64,000 nt of DNA, taken from NCBI GenBank assembly GCA_014529385.2, contig CM043971.1, positions 97,866,485-97,930,484 of the forward strand, written 5' to 3'. This DNA is from Adiantum capillus-veneris (Eukaryota; Streptophyta; Polypodiopsida; Polypodiales; Pteridaceae). Under the pieces are notes generated by a model. The model had not been told where the DNA came from. It made no database searches and worked only from the letters and a program-made list of their open reading frames with translations. This document shows, piece by piece, positions 10,198 through 21,866 of this stretch. The position numbers and the translations under genes are program-made. Position 1 is the stretch's first letter; every line of letters starts with the position of its first letter.

Positions 10198-11342
10198 TGT
10201 AAGGTGCAGCGGAAGTGAATGTTGAACTTTGCTCAAGATGAGTGCTCCGAACTGTGCTCAAGGTTCCTTTTACTTAGGGAAGGGAGAGCCTTCCGTTCTT
10301 TAATGAGAGAGTGCAAATGATCACAAACAAAATGGATAAACACTGTGAATGAAGGTACTGAGACTGAGAGATAGAGAGAAAAGAATACGACACGAGAATG
10401 TTGTCAAAACCCTCCTCCGAAGGCTCCACTCTCTATGGCGAGAGCGATCTACTATTGATTGCACGAATCTCTACAATGCTTTGGACTTGCCGACGATGAG
10501 ACGGGCTGAAATCTACAAATCTTTATCTGCTGAATTCTGACTCTATGTCAGTGATGATGTCAATGACGACGATGCGACAATGACGTGCTGAAAACGCAAA
10601 TGCTGAAATCTGCGTTTTCCGGGCTGAAACTGCAAACTTTGTGGAATCTGACCGTGCGGCGAGGATTTGCTGCGAGAAGGTGAGATCTGCAAGGTTCGGG
10701 ACTTGTTCTGCAGACTGGCTATGCTGAAAACTGAAAACATTGGTCTTCTTGTTGACTTGTTGCGACGGAACTGCAAAAACGCTGGCTATTATGTTGCTCC
10801 AAAAATGCTAGGCTGATATGGTGTCATGCGGGGAGAATCTGCTAACGCTAGGGCTGATCTGTTGTATCCTGCTGTCGCTAGGCTGCTGCAAGTGCAAAAC
10901 GCTAGGTCTTGCTGCTGATGCGAAAACGCTAGGCCTGTTGGGGGGTTTTGCTGAGAAGGTGCCTATTGAACTGAGTTCCTACTCCCTCTTCTGCCAGAAA
11001 GTGCTAGCGCTAGGTTTTCTTATATACTGCACTTGCCAATTTGCCCTATCTAGTTCCCAACAAAAGTCACTTAAAAATAATAACTGAAAAATGTCAAAAA
11101 TAGGGAAAATAGGTCTATGCATTGTAAAAATGCTCTTGATGGGTTCTGATGGAAATCTGATGGTCATGTTGTGTGCAACCAGAGGATATGCATCTAATCT
11201 AAGTGCCTGGACATGCACGGTCTTCGAACAGACTCACAAAGGTGCGAAATTACTTCCTATTCTAGACTGACTTGATTGAACTACACCCTTGTCATGTTGT
11301 AGCTTGTCCAGGGACACATAGGGTTGGATGTGTCACGTGACA
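10198..11342 (-). repeat. 5' LTR of element A (about 1145 bp)
   Basis: The minus strand begins TGTCACGTGACAC and ends at TTACA beside the primer site. The outer 283 bp match 1-283, and the whole matches 56664-57835. It contains repeated short CTGAAAAC/GCTAGG-type motifs. The base to the right (CGATG) continues LINE Y: the minus-strand LINE copy has the same junction sequence uninterrupted at about 19440-19470, so A inserted at the end of LINE ORF1. Confidence 0.9.
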
Positions 11343-11413
11343 CGATGGGCACTGGTACTTGAGTTTTCTCCCCCTTTTTCTCGATTCCTCGTCTACTGTA
11401 TATACCATATAGA

Positions 11414-12350
11414 ATGCATAGTTCTTTGAATTGCATCTCCTATAATGTGCGTAGGTTATGCAATGACGACAAGTGGCAGCTTACCTTGCACTATGTACAT
11501 ACATGTAAAGCGGACATTGTGGTTCTTCAAGAGAATAACCAACATCAATTTGCAAGACAGACTTCTTACTTTGCGGGCTACTGGATAGCTTATGCAGGAT
11601 CAGCTGGCTATTTTGGAGTGCTTATACTTGTTCGACATGAACTCTTCCCGACATTGGATTTCAATGACCCGACTGGGAGATGGATGGTCATCCAATGTAT
11701 TGTTAATGGGGAATTTTTCGCATTTGGAGGAGTATATGCATACACAGCTTCTGCAGATAGGGCACGGTTGTGGAGTGCTATCTCCTCTTATTGTTGGCGT
11801 TCCAATGCCTTTCTCTGCGGGGATTTTAATAATGTACCAAACCTTGCGGATAATACTACAGGCCATTCGCACATGCTTCATATGGAACGGAAATCATTGG
11901 ACCAATTTATTTTGACATGTAATGGGCTTGATTTGTGGTCCTTGCGAGCGACCGATTCAGGATTCACTTTTTAGCATAATGCTCAATCTATGTATCGCGC
12001 TCGGCTGGATGGCTGCTATCTTTTTCACATGTAACAATATGATGACTTTGTATGCGAGATGAGGATTGATTATGTTATGTGTCTCTCGGATCATTTTCCC
12101 GTATGCTTGAACTTAGTTTTGGCTCTTTTGATGTCAATGACCGCCTACCCAAGAAGAGACTTTTGCATATCAATAATGCTTACCTCAAGCATGAACGTTT
12201 CCGCACTATGATTGTGGATGTCTTGCCGCCTTTGATCTCCCAAATGTATGTCGATATGGACATAGCTTGGTTCCCCTTTTTTATGCGTGTTCAATGTGTT
12301 ATCCAAGATTATGGTAGGGATTATTTGTCACGATTAAGGGAACAACTTAA
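11414..12350 (+). pseudogene. AP-type endonuclease domain of LINE Y ORF2
   Basis: The open frame 11414-11974 starts MHSSLNCISYNVRRL, the usual L1 beginning with the Asn of the active site. It then shows VVLQENNQ (catalytic Glu) and LCGDFNNVPN (Asp/Asn). A TAG stops it at 11972-11974. In neighbouring frames the domain continues to LSDHFPVCL (about 12087-12115), the Asp-His motif that closes the active site. The enzyme nicks target DNA for target-primed reverse transcription. Stops and frame changes make it a dead copy. Confidence 0.85.
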
Positions 12351-12659
12351 TTAGGCAAAGGATACTTGTAGCAGATTAATGCACTTGGCTAATCATTCTT
12401 CTCTTACTTCTCTTGTGCTTGCGTTATGCTATGACACAATGATGAGAGGAAATTGGCCAAATGGCATACTCGAGCTCGTCAGCAGGCTTTTGCAGATAAA
12501 GAATGTGCTTCTAAACAATTCTTCCAGCATTTGCATCACTCCAGGGAGTCTCAAGCTATACGGAGAGTTAAATTACCGTCAGGGGAGTGGACCTCCACTT
12601 TCCAAGAGCTGGCACTAGCCCTACACTCATTATGGCAAGATTTTTGAGGCCCCTTCTTC

Positions 12660-13660
12660 TCCCACGAGAGAAGCTCGCCAAGCGCGTCACAAGTTTCTAT
12701 CGCATGTTGCTCCCATTCTTTTGATGCGGCACGCTTAAGACTTGGAAGTTGTTTCCACTGAGTCGGAATTATATGCTGGCTTGCTTGATTTGGTTCGATG
12801 GAGAGCTCCTGGTTGGGATGGTCTTTCTGTGGAATTTTTCTTGTCTTTCTGGGATTATTTGAAGCTGCCTCTGTTGTTCATGATGAATACAGCTTGGGAA
12901 CAACAGGAATTGCCTTCCTCTTCGAAAGAAGGGTTGCTCAAGCTGATACCTAAGCATGCATTGTGTGAAGAATTCTCTCATTGGCGCCCTATTACACTCA
13001 TGCTTGTGGTATATAAATTAATGGCAAAAATGCTTGCTGACCGACTCAAGTACTTTCTGCATGAAGGCTTGCATCAATCTCAATATTGCTTCATTCCACG
13101 ACGTCAAATTATTGATAACCTGGCGAATGTCATCATTGGAATGGAATATGCAAAATATACTCAACAGGATGTCTTGGTTATGCAGGTCGACATTGAAAAG
13201 GCATTTGATATTGTTCTTTGGGATTATATTGCGGATACCATGCAACACTTGGGCTTTGGGCCTAGGCTGTCCCGTGTCGTGCTTTTCTTGTATGCACACA
13301 GCACTTCTGCATGCTTGCTGGATGGGTCTCTCACAGAATCTTGGCCTTTGGGACGGTCGGTAAGGTAGAGTTGCCCTCTAAGTGCTTTGTTTATGCGATT
13401 GCTACTCATCCCTTGTGTATGTATTTGGATTCCTTGACTTCCACTGGTAGGCTACATGGCGTGACTTTACCTTCTGGACGACAGTTGGCTGGTCCAGGCT
13501 TATGCGGATGACTCTTTGTTCATGCCTCACAATAACTATGATGATGTACAACATATTATGAATACTCTTCACTTGTTTGGATTGGCAGCAGGTTCAAAGT
13601 TAACTTTTGCAAATCCAAGCTACTGCCTCTGAAAGAATGTGACTGGCATAAGATATTGTT
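12660..13660 (+). pseudogene. Reverse transcriptase domain of LINE Y ORF2
   Basis: The frame 12742-13368 contains RAPGWDGLSVEFF, WRPITLMLVVYKLMAKMLADRL, RRQIIDNLANV and VDIEKAFDIVLWDYI, the conserved L1 RT blocks (0 to 4) with the first catalytic Asp. After a frameshift the second catalytic motif AYADDSLF is read at about 13500-13523, and GSKLTFANPS follows in a third frame. The order and spacing are those of plant L1 ORF2. Confidence 0.88.
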
Positions 13661-14084
13661 GCCTGGGAAGGTTGTTCCTCCACATGTTCTGGTTTGCCAT
13701 TTGGGTTATCCGTTGGGTTGGAATGTATCGGCTATGTAGAAACTGGATTGGGTGCTACAACGTCTGCATTCCAAGTTGAATTATTAGAAACAGTCCACGT
13801 GGCCACTTCATGTGTGTCTCCGGATTGTCAAATGCATCCTTGTGGCTTATGTGCAGTTTTACTTGCCTTTGTCATCCTAGCCTCGGTTGCGTTTGCAGTC
13901 CCTCATGTCCAATATTTTAGAGCATTTTTGACGGACCTCCTCTAGCAAGAAGGGTCTTCGGGACAAGCTGTGTTCTCCCAAGCGGCTTGGAGGGTTACAT
14001 ATTTTGGACTTGCGACGTCATCTTCTAGCTCGGAAAGCTATGTTATTGCCAGTTTTGGTAGAGTAGCAGCAACCCTGGGCTCTC

Positions 14085-15041
14085 ATGGTTACACGTTTGT
14101 GTATGCACATTGTCACCCCATCTTTTGGTCTTTGGAAACCGACTTATTGGGATGTCTTTGGGAAGCTTGAAGGACACATTCCTGGATGTCCCTTTACTTC
14201 TTCTCTAATTGTTGACTGGAAGGTTGTCACTTCGCATTTGGCTTGGAATGGTCGACAATCCTCTATGGGTAACTCTCTTCGCTTAGAGAGTCTTCATTGG
14301 AGCAGGGCTTTCGCTTCGACTTTGGTTCAACGGTCTCCTCGCCAAGCGTATTTTCTTTCCCAAAAAGGAATCTGTCGGGTGTATCAGGTGATTGATGACT
14401 CGGGTTATGTTCTTTCGTTTGCTGATGCAGTGTCCCTCATTCGGTTGAGTCTTCACTATTCTCCTCTCTTGAGGGAGATTCAAAGGATACTTGCTGCTCA
14501 TTCACCTATTCCTCCTTTGGATGTGGACTCTCGCTTCTCTGACTGGAATCTAGCTACTACTAGATTGGACTGCATCTCAGCTAGCAATGTCTACGCCATC
14601 CTTCAGTTTGATGTATGGATTGTGCATCAGGGTAACCAGCTGTGGTCGCTTTCCAAGTCATCCTTGTGGTGGCAACACACATTGTCTCGCATTTGGCAGA
14701 GTCATCTGCCTTTGAAGGAACGTGTTTTCTTGTGGCGCTGCTTGGTGGGAGCTCTACCTATTGGCAGTGTGTTACATCCTCGGCATATTGCGTCTTCCCG
14801 TTGTCCCAGATGCCTTGAAGCTGAGGAGACAGTGCCACACTTACTATGGCGTTGTCGCCACTCCAGAGCCTTCATTCGGCAAGTGTCGACTTCTCTTCGG
14901 CTTCGTTTTCCTTCAGGCTCTTTTCACAGACGCTTTTGGCTTTTTGGAGTGTTTAAGTCACCGCAATCTCAGTTTGCGTGTTCTTCAGCTGGGTCAGATT
15001 TTGGACTATGTGGGCCACTTGGCACCATAGGAACTCCTTAA
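14085..15041 (+). pseudogene. C-terminal part of LINE Y ORF2 with zf-RVT domain
   Basis: This open frame of 318 codons has FGLWKPTYWDVFGKLEG near its start and ends with LKERVFLWRCLVGALPIG, then CPRCLEAEETVPHLLWRC. The C-x2-C...H-x4-C pattern is the zf-RVT zinc-binding domain found at the end of plant L1 ORF2 proteins and thought to help bind element RNA. It is the longest intact piece of this LINE. The ATG is only the first Met in the frame. Confidence 0.85.
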
Positions 15042-15251
15042 TGTTCCAAGGCACTTCTGTTGATCCCTTTCCCTATTTTAAATTATCTCTTGGTCAAGCG
15101 CTGTATTTTGCCTAAGACACTGGAGACATCACTCTTGATACCTATAGGATTTACTTTGACTGTTTTTAGCCTTCGGAGCCTCATAGTGCTCCGCTTTTTG
15201 TATCCCTTTCTGTTCGTGGGTTTTCCTCGCTTTGAGGTTTCCCACTTGTAA

Positions 15252-15389
15252 TTAATCAAAGCAGATTTACGAAAAAGAACGTCTCCCATTGCTTGGTCTC
15301 CTCAAGAAACTCTCCCTGTGTCTGCGCAGCTCTAGCAAAAACAACCCGAGGCATCTCTGATCCTGATATCTCATGACTCTAGCCAATGG
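15252..15389. other. Junction between LINE Y 3' end and LINE X fragment
   Basis: About 140 bp of unassigned sequence lies between two LINE fragments of opposite orientation. No open frame or repeat is recognised. Confidence 0.4.
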
Positions 15390-17642
15390 TCCAAAGCCCT
15401 CTCTGAATAGAGAGTGAAAGGCTGGAGCGGCCTCGTATCTCATAGTATACCGGACAATGACAAATGTGATGTCACTGTCTCTGGCTCTGTATTACATACT
15501 TGGCATATCCTGGCTTCTGCTGGTACTCTCCTAAATCTGCCAGTCTCAATCTCTAGCTGATGCGGTGATGGGCGCATCTGATCAATAGCACATCGTATCC
15601 CATGATAAATGAGTGTCCATATAGGCCGGTCTGATGACATATCCATCCTTTGTTAGTTGGGGAAGATGCTCCTATAGAAAGCCATCTTTGTGCCCAAGTC
15701 TTGTACCGGGTGTATCCATGTGCTTCTGGTATCTAGTTGAATCAAATCTTGACGTATAAATTTAGCGATCTCTGTCCGTGTGAGAGAAAGAGAGGCTGCA
15801 TCCAAGGAGTACTGGAATGGGGGCAGTCTATCCATGCTGAAGCTATGTGACTGAAACCATGATCGCATCTGCTTATACCAGCATGCGGTGTCCCCTGTAG
15901 CGCTAGATGTCGGGATGACTCAAGGGCTAGGCGAGCATATCTGTCTTTGGGGAGGTCCCATAAATTTTGCATGAAGGAAACTGATCTAGTAATGGCCTCA
16001 ACTACGAGAGAGGGGGCAGCTAGCTCAGCTCAAAGAATCTCACGTGGCAGTGAGGCCATAGCCCTAATCAGCCGAGAGATCATAGAGACTAGAGGCCTCT
16101 CCATGCATCTCCATCCATCAGTGTACTAGATCTTCCATGGTGGTCCGTTGAGGGTTCCCAAATCTGAACCCCATAAAGCATAGCTGAAGTCCCTAGAGTG
16201 TCAAAAAGCCACAACTTTGTTTGAGGTTCTTGAAACTGAACCTGCAAATACATCTTCTCTAAACCTCCCGAGGCTGCATAAGCTCTCGTCAATATAGTCT
16301 TTGCTGCTCTCCTCAATGAAAACACCAGTCCACTGAAGCCTACCCCAAGATAGGTGTATGCATTTGTATTCTCCACCATCTCATGGCCATATGTAAAAGT
16401 GGGTGCTGACCTCTTGACCCACTATGGTGTGGTGTTAAAACACCATAACCTTGGTTTTCCCCAGGTTAACAGACAATCCACTATCATGGGCAAATGTGTA
16501 CAAAGCATCTAAATGACGCTGCATCTCAACACAATATCATCAGCATATAACAAAAGTGGGATCCATGTCCTTGCCAATTTTGCTCCTCTATCACCATCCC
16601 TCTCAATGTAGTTAGCAACCTCATCCACATACATGCCGAATAGTGTAGGAGATAGCGAGCAACCCTGTTTCACCCTATTGTGGAGTGAACCAAATCAGAA
16701 ATCTCCTTTGAGATGCCCCACTACTGACTTTTATAGAGCCATGATCCCCAAACCAACTCTTTGGGTACCCCCATCTCTTGTAGTCTGCTCATCGATCTAG
16801 CTCTGGGCATTGTATCGAAGGCTTTGGGGAAATTCACAAGGCAACAATAGAGCCGTCTCCCCCGTGATCTCCCCTCCTCAATAATGGCTCTCAGTGTCAG
16901 AGTATGATCAAGAATAGAGAAACCTCTCCTGAAACCGGTCTGTCATGTTGCCCGTACACCCTCTCTCTCTGCCCATCTACTCAACTGTTGCTCAAGGATG
17001 GATACGTACAACCGTGCCAATGTGTGTCCAATCATGATAGTGCGGTAATTCCTAGGCTCCATATGGTCCCTTGACTTGAAGATAGGTACGATAGTGAACA
17101 AACTCCAAGTATCAGGTAGGCCCTCCCACATAACACGATTGAACATCATTGTTAGAAGCTCTGCAAACAGATCTTTGGCACGTATAAAATGCTCTGCTAC
17201 TAGGCCATCGTGATCATATGCTCTCCTAGTCTTCATCCTGTCAATGGCTTTCTTTACCATCTTGGCAGTAAAGAAAGCACATGTGTGTGGGCATGGCTCT
17301 GGCAGATCTGGAAGAGGTGATGATTGGTGAGGGAGGGTGCTCATGGAAGAGTCGCCATGCCTCGCCTAAATCCTGGCTCAAAAACAACTGATGTAAATCT
17401 TGCTCTAGTCGAGCTAGAAACGCCCTCTTCTTCCATCGTAGCCAACACCGAGAAGCAATCCGTGACTGCCTCTGAGTAATGACTCCTAGAGGTACCTCCC
17501 TCTGAAGTTGGGCTCTAGTCTCTCTGCACTCCTCGTCATACTAGCTTTTCTAGGGTATGCTCCGGGAACGTCGTCGCTGCCAAGGCTTAGTGTGTGGGTA
17601 TGCCTCTGCTGTTGTGTCCTCTAGCGTCTCTGTCAATATATA
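15390..17642 (-). mobile_element. LINE X fragment (RT and C-terminus, 5' truncated)
   Basis: This is a minus-strand non-LTR element of the same family as 23552-25125 plus 48898-52800. From 17344 downward it encodes AIDRMKTRRAYDHDGL and RNYRTIMIGHTLARLY (RT blocks). In shifted frames it encodes TGFRRGF, KAFDTMPRAR, GVKQGCSLSPTLF and LLLYADDIVL (about 16520-16560), then TYLGVGFSG and FQEPQTKLWLFDTLG (16089-16379). The C-terminal zinc motif C-x2-C with ICQVCNTEPETVTSH is at 15440-15540. Many stops are present. It is cut at its 5' side by an LTR fragment. Confidence 0.82.
16943..17344 (-). pseudogene. Reverse transcriptase N-terminal part of the LINE X fragment
   Basis: The frame contains KKAIDRMKTRRAYDHDGLVAEH, EGLPDTWSLFTIVPIFKS and NYRTIMIGHTLARLYVSILE. 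These are the standard RT finger and palm blocks of a LINE: a K-A-x-G-x-D-G-type block, a W-x-x-x-x-I-P block and an N-Y-R-x-I block. The matching region of the other copy is 49500-49726. The frame breaks where the next block (GFRRGF) begins. Confidence 0.8.
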
Positions 17643-18054
17643 TGTGTAACAAACTGCTGACGTGTCAAAGCCTAAAGAATGGAGCCAACTTACAGATGTG
17701 GCCGAGGGGCCTAAACCCTAAGAAGAACAAGTAACAGAAGAAGTCCTACCAACTTATGGGGACCCCGTTCGATGGGGCCCCACGTGACATAAAGGATTAA
17801 AATAAAGCAGGATCCGGACATATGCCAAAACTGATGACGTGGCAGATTTTCGAAAATTGCGCTGACATGATGACGTGACAGGCTGTACGGATTTCCGTAA
17901 ATTACGCTGACAGCTTTTGGCATTGCTTTTGGACCAGAAGCTTTTGAGTTTTAAAGGCTTTTTACTGTAACTGCTTTTCAGGCCAAGGGCCTTTAAATAT
18001 GAGGCTAGGGCTCATTCTCTGGCATGCTTCCTGGCGAAGGTGCAAAGTCTGGAG
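17643..18054 (+). repeat. Truncated LTR related to element B
   Basis: It starts TGTGTAACAAACTGCTGACG, comparable to the B LTR start. It contains the shared blocks CTTTTGAGTTTTAAA, TTTACTGTAACTGCTTTT, GGGCCTTTAAAT and GGCTAGGGCTCATTCTC, arranged as in the B LTR (TGTAACCTTTAAATTAG, GGGCCTCACTTCTC). It stops at about 18054, where LINE Y sequence begins abruptly, so the 3' part is lost. Internal short repeats (GACGTGGCAG, GACGTGACAG) are present. Confidence 0.65.
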
Positions 18055-19420
18055 TACCGGAATGAGAGAATTCTTCACACAATGCATGCTTAGGTATCAT
18101 CTTGAGCAAACCTTCTTTCCAAGAGGAGGGAAGTTCCTACTATTCCCAAGCTGTATTCATCATGAACAACAGAGGAAACTTCAAATAGTCCCAGAAAGAC
18201 AAGAAAAACTCCACAGAGAGACCATCCCAACCAGGAGCTCTCCATCGACCCAAATCAAGCAAGCTGGCATACAATTCCGACTCGGTGAAAGCCTGTTGAC
18301 GAGATCGAGTCTACCATTTGGCCAATTTCCTCTCATCATTGTGCCATAACATAGCGCAAGCAGAAAACAACTCAGTCATTTGAGTGTCAAGAAGAGAAGA
18401 ATGATTAGCCAAGTGCATTAATCTGCTACAAGCATCCTTTGCCTGAGTAACAGTTCCCTTAAGTGTGACAAATAATCCTTGCCATAATCTTGGATAACAC
18501 ATTGAACATGCATAACAAAGCGGAACCAGGCTATGTTCATATCAACATACATTTGGGAGATCAAAGGTGGGATGATATCCACAATCATAGCGCGAAAAGG
18601 CTCATGTTTGAGATAAGCATTATTGACATGCAAAAGCCTCTTCTTGGGTAGGCGATCATGAACATCAAAAGAGCCAAAACGAAGTTTCAAACATATAGGA
18701 AAATGATCCGAGAGACATATAGCATAATCAATCCTCAAATCGCATACAAAGTCATCATACTGTTGCATGTGAAAAAGATACCAACGATCCAGCCGAGCGC
18801 GATACATAGATTGAGCATTATGCTGAAAAGTGAATCCTGGATCAATCGCATGCAAAAAGGACCACAAATCAAGCTCATTACATGTCAACATAAATTGATC
18901 TCATGATTGCCGTCCCATATGAAGCATGTGAGAATGCCCAGTAGTGTTATCCGCAAGGTTTGGTGCATTATTAAAATTCCCACAGAGAAATGCATTGGAA
19001 CGCCAACACTAAGAGGAGATAGCACTCCACAACCGTGCTCTATCTACAGAAGCTGTGTATGCATATAATCCTCCAAATTCGAAAACTTCCCCATTGACAA
19101 TACATTGGATGACCATCTATCTCCCAGCCGGGTCATTGAAAACCAAGGTCGGGAAGAGTTCGTGTCGAACAAGTATAAGCACTCCAGAATAGCCAGCTGA
19201 TCCTGCATAAGTTATCCAGTAGCCTGCAAAGTAAGAAGTCTGTCCTACAAATTGATGTTGGTTATGCTCTTGAAGGACCACAATGTCCGCTTTACATGTA
19301 TGTACGTAGTGTTAGGTAAGCTGCCACTTGTCGTGATTGCATAACCCACACACATTGTAGGAGACGCAATTCTAAGAACTATGCATTCTGATATGGTATA
19401 TACAGTGGGCGAGGAAACGG
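18055..19420 (-). pseudogene. LINE Y second copy: ORF2 endonuclease and start of RT
   Basis: This minus-strand copy is closely similar to 11414-12990. From 19390 downward the endonuclease can be read in several frames. The frame 18418-18891 holds LTCNELDLWSF, YAICLSDHFPICLKL (Asp-His motif) and helical sequence after the endonuclease. The RT start, encoding GWDGLSVEFF and SWKEGLL-type blocks on the minus strand, is covered at 18060-18300. The copy ends at 18055 against the LTR fragment, so most of RT and the zf-RVT tail are missing. Confidence 0.8.
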
Positions 19421-19448
19421 GAAAAAGGGGGAGAAAACTCAAGTACCA

Positions 19449-20677
19449 GTGCCCATCGACACATCCTCCCCATCTGTAGGTACCTGAGGAGGTGGGTCAA
19501 GATCTAGATCCATATGATTGAAAATAAAGGCACCTTGCGATGAAGAGGCTTCTCTTGTAACAACTTCCTTGTAAGAGCGGACCACCTTGTCCCAAGCTTC
19601 AACCAAAGAAGTGTTGTCATTACAAGGAAGTTTTTTCTAAGCAACATTATTCAAAGGGGGCACAGAATTATGAGAAGATGCCGGAATACGGGCTGTAGCA
19701 GTTTTAACGGGTTTCTTGGGCACTATCCAAGTTTGGGAGGTTGAAACATGTTCTTTTCCTTTGTCTTTAATATTTGGAGAAGCAGAAAGTTCAGACAGTA
19801 ATTGTTTCCCTTTGCCTTTATTCACCCCCGCTGTCGGGGAGGAGGTTGAAGCACCTTTGGTTTGATCCTGAATAGAAGATTTTGGAGGTGAGTGAGGTTG
19901 AGAAGTAGGAACAGTCGAAGGCGGTGGTTGCAGGTTTGGTTCCGGACATTCGGACTACATATGACCAAATTTGCCACAACGGAAGCAAGAATTTGCAAAT
20001 TTGCCCCATTTAAGCTTAAATGGACGCTTTCCAACCACTGCATTCCCAGAATCGATTGAAATATCTGCGGGTGTGGAGATATCCGTGTCCCACAGAACAC
20101 AAAAACGGTTTGTGTTTGCGTCCAGCTTAGAAGGGCAAATGACTTTGCCCAGCTGAGCAACCAACGAAGGAAGAAAGTGACGCCAAGTGTGAGGAAAGTC
20201 GACCACCTCAACCCAAACGGGACACTTGCGATGAATGAAACTCTGATAGTCCTTTGTGAGAGCCCAGGGTAGTACATGAGTCATCTGTGTATCGAAGAAA
20301 AGAGGAGACATTTCAAGCAGAGCATCCCGAGCATCCATGTCGGCCAGCAAGACTTCATAGAACCCTCGCGCGCCAAAGTAAACCCCTTGAACTGCTTGCC
20401 GTTTGGGTAGAAAATCAACCCATTGGCCTACATCCTGAGCCGTAGGCATTCTACCTGAGAAAAAAAGAATCGCCGCATTAAGTGCATATTGATCAACAGG
20501 ATCCATAAGCTCCTGTATAGGGATGCGCACTTCCATGACGGGAGCGGATCCTTCCCAGGCTTGACGTGCAGCCTTGAAGTCCTCATGCAAACATTCTTTG
20601 ATAAGGCTTAAAGCATCCATATCCGAAGATTCCATGGATTTCCGGCGCTTGTATGTACACTGCTTGGCCGAATCCAT
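19449..20677 (-). pseudogene. LINE Y ORF1: DUF4283/zinc-knuckle protein
   Basis: The likely start is the Met at 20677 (MDSAKQCTYKRR); the frame stays open upstream through CA-repeat sequence, which I consider non-coding. The protein has a DUF4283-like RNA-binding fold (FFSGRMPTAQDV, GVYFGARGFYEVLL, CPVWVEVVDFP, GKVICPSKLD), then RPFKLKWGKFANSCFRCGKF, a CCHC knuckle C-x2-C-x4-H-x4-C. A TAG at about 19957 falls inside the knuckle, and another TAG lies near 19637. A Lys/Ser/Pro-rich tail ends MGTGT-stop at about 19449. Plant L1 ORF1 proteins bind element RNA. About 50 bp separate it from ORF2. Confidence 0.85.
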
Positions 20678-20684
20678 GCGAAGC

Positions 20685-21096
20685 TCACACACACACATAC
20701 ACTCTCTTTTTTGGGATTTTTGATATTTGACTACTGTAGAGACACACAAACACACAGTCTGGCTGTACAAGAACCCTGTTGCTTGAAAACTTTCCACACA
20801 CACACACACACTCTGAAACAGAGTAGCAGAAGTGGACGGAAACTGTACGCACACCCTAATACACACACAGTGACAGGGGGCGAAAACAATACAACAGCCA
20901 GTGAAGGCTGGCTGTGGACACACTTACTGCACCCACAGGCACGTGTGTAGGACAGCTAGAGACTGTAGGCAGACCACTTCACTGCGAGCACAACACCTCA
21001 AGAGTCTGCATGCTGCCCAACTGTCACTCAGCAGATTAGGGTTCGCGCAGGCTGGACAGCAACTGATTAGGGTTCGTGCAGGCTGGACAGCAGCAG

Positions 21097-21146
<50 letters not shown>

Positions 21147-21188
21147 CGACGTGAAGCAACGGAGTTCAACTTCCAGATGCACCGACCC
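20685..21188. repeat. CA/GT microsatellite-rich stretch upstream of LINE Y ORF1
   Basis: Several separate (CA)n runs occur, at about 20689-20702, 20797-20812, 20862-20870 and a long one at 21097-21141. Between them, 21030-21095 contains two copies of a roughly 33 bp unit (GATTAGGGTTCG.GCAGGCTGGACAGCA). This is probably the 5' untranslated region of LINE Y plus flanking sequence. Open frames reading His-Thr repeats here are artefacts. Confidence 0.7.
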
Positions 21189-21866
21189 CAAAGATGCGCG
21201 CCCCTTTCGGTATTACTTTATTTATTGATGATTTGCAAAGTACAACAATTGGGGAACACCTCCTTTGTACTCTTGTATGGCCCTAAAATGCCTCTTTCAG
21301 AGCCCCCGTTTGAGTGTTTCTTCATTCCTTAAGGAGAAGGGCTCAAGTCCAAGAGTAGGTGCTCATGCAATCACATGAACTCAATCTGCATAATGTGTGT
21401 GTGTGTGTTAGCGGTGCCCAAAGGGTTTTTTTTATAGTTCTTGGGGACGTCACACGTGCAATAATAGCAGGTCCTCCTAAAAGCTGGGCGCTGCAAAATC
21501 AGCCCCATTGTCTCCATGCTTTTCTCACCATCGGCAAAACTAGAAAGAGAAGAGAGAAAAAGCGCTTTTATTTTAAGGCTTTTTTTAATTTAGTTCTAAA
21601 GAGAGAAAGTTAGAAATTTAGGTTTAGAGAGAGAAAATCAGCAGATTCTAGAGAGAACATAGTGCATGTAGAGCATTCCGGCTCTGGCAAAGAGATTGGC
21701 TTGGACCACCTTTCTATAGAGAGAGAGAGAGAGCTCAAACTCAAAAGCTTCTAAATTTTAAAAGCAATGGTCTTCAAACTGCCAAAAGCAATCATCTTCA
21801 TAAGCTGGCCGCGCAAAACGCGGAGTATTCGTACTGTTGTCAGTACGGCCTGCCACGTCAGCACCG
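21189..21866 (-). repeat. 3' LTR remnant of element F
   Basis: On the minus strand, 21640-21866 matches the F 5' LTR at about 23210-23345, with shared blocks such as AAAAGCTTCTAAATTTTAAAAGCAA and CGGCCTGCCACGTCAG. Also, 21189-21215 (CCCCAAAGAT...CCCCTTTCGGTATT) matches 23060-23085. The middle is diverged, with a (GT)n run and a GA-rich run. The outer end towards 21141 is not defined. Confidence 0.6.

Larger units (their letters stand above)
11343..15251 (+). mobile_element. LINE Y: plant L1-type element, ORF2 part
   Basis: Sequence 11343-11362 encodes the last residues of ORF1 (MGTGT then stop), matching the minus-strand copy at 19449-20677. ORF2 then begins at 11414 and runs, with several frame breaks, through AP endonuclease, reverse transcriptase and a zf-RVT tail to about 15251. 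ORF1 is presumably left of the window, beyond element A. L1 elements move by target-primed reverse transcription. I do not see a poly-A tail at the 3' end; AT-rich sequence near 15250 is the last recognisable part. Confidence 0.85.

Noticed and set aside
11331-11342. Perfect palindrome TGTCACGTGACA as a stand-alone regulatory site
   Set aside because: It is the LTR terminus of the A family (also at 57824-57835 and, with one change, near 272-283), although the CACGTG core could also act as a G-box.
20901-21332. Open frames rich in His-Thr (also 23349-23658)
   Set aside because: They are translations of (CA)n microsatellites and have no other protein character.
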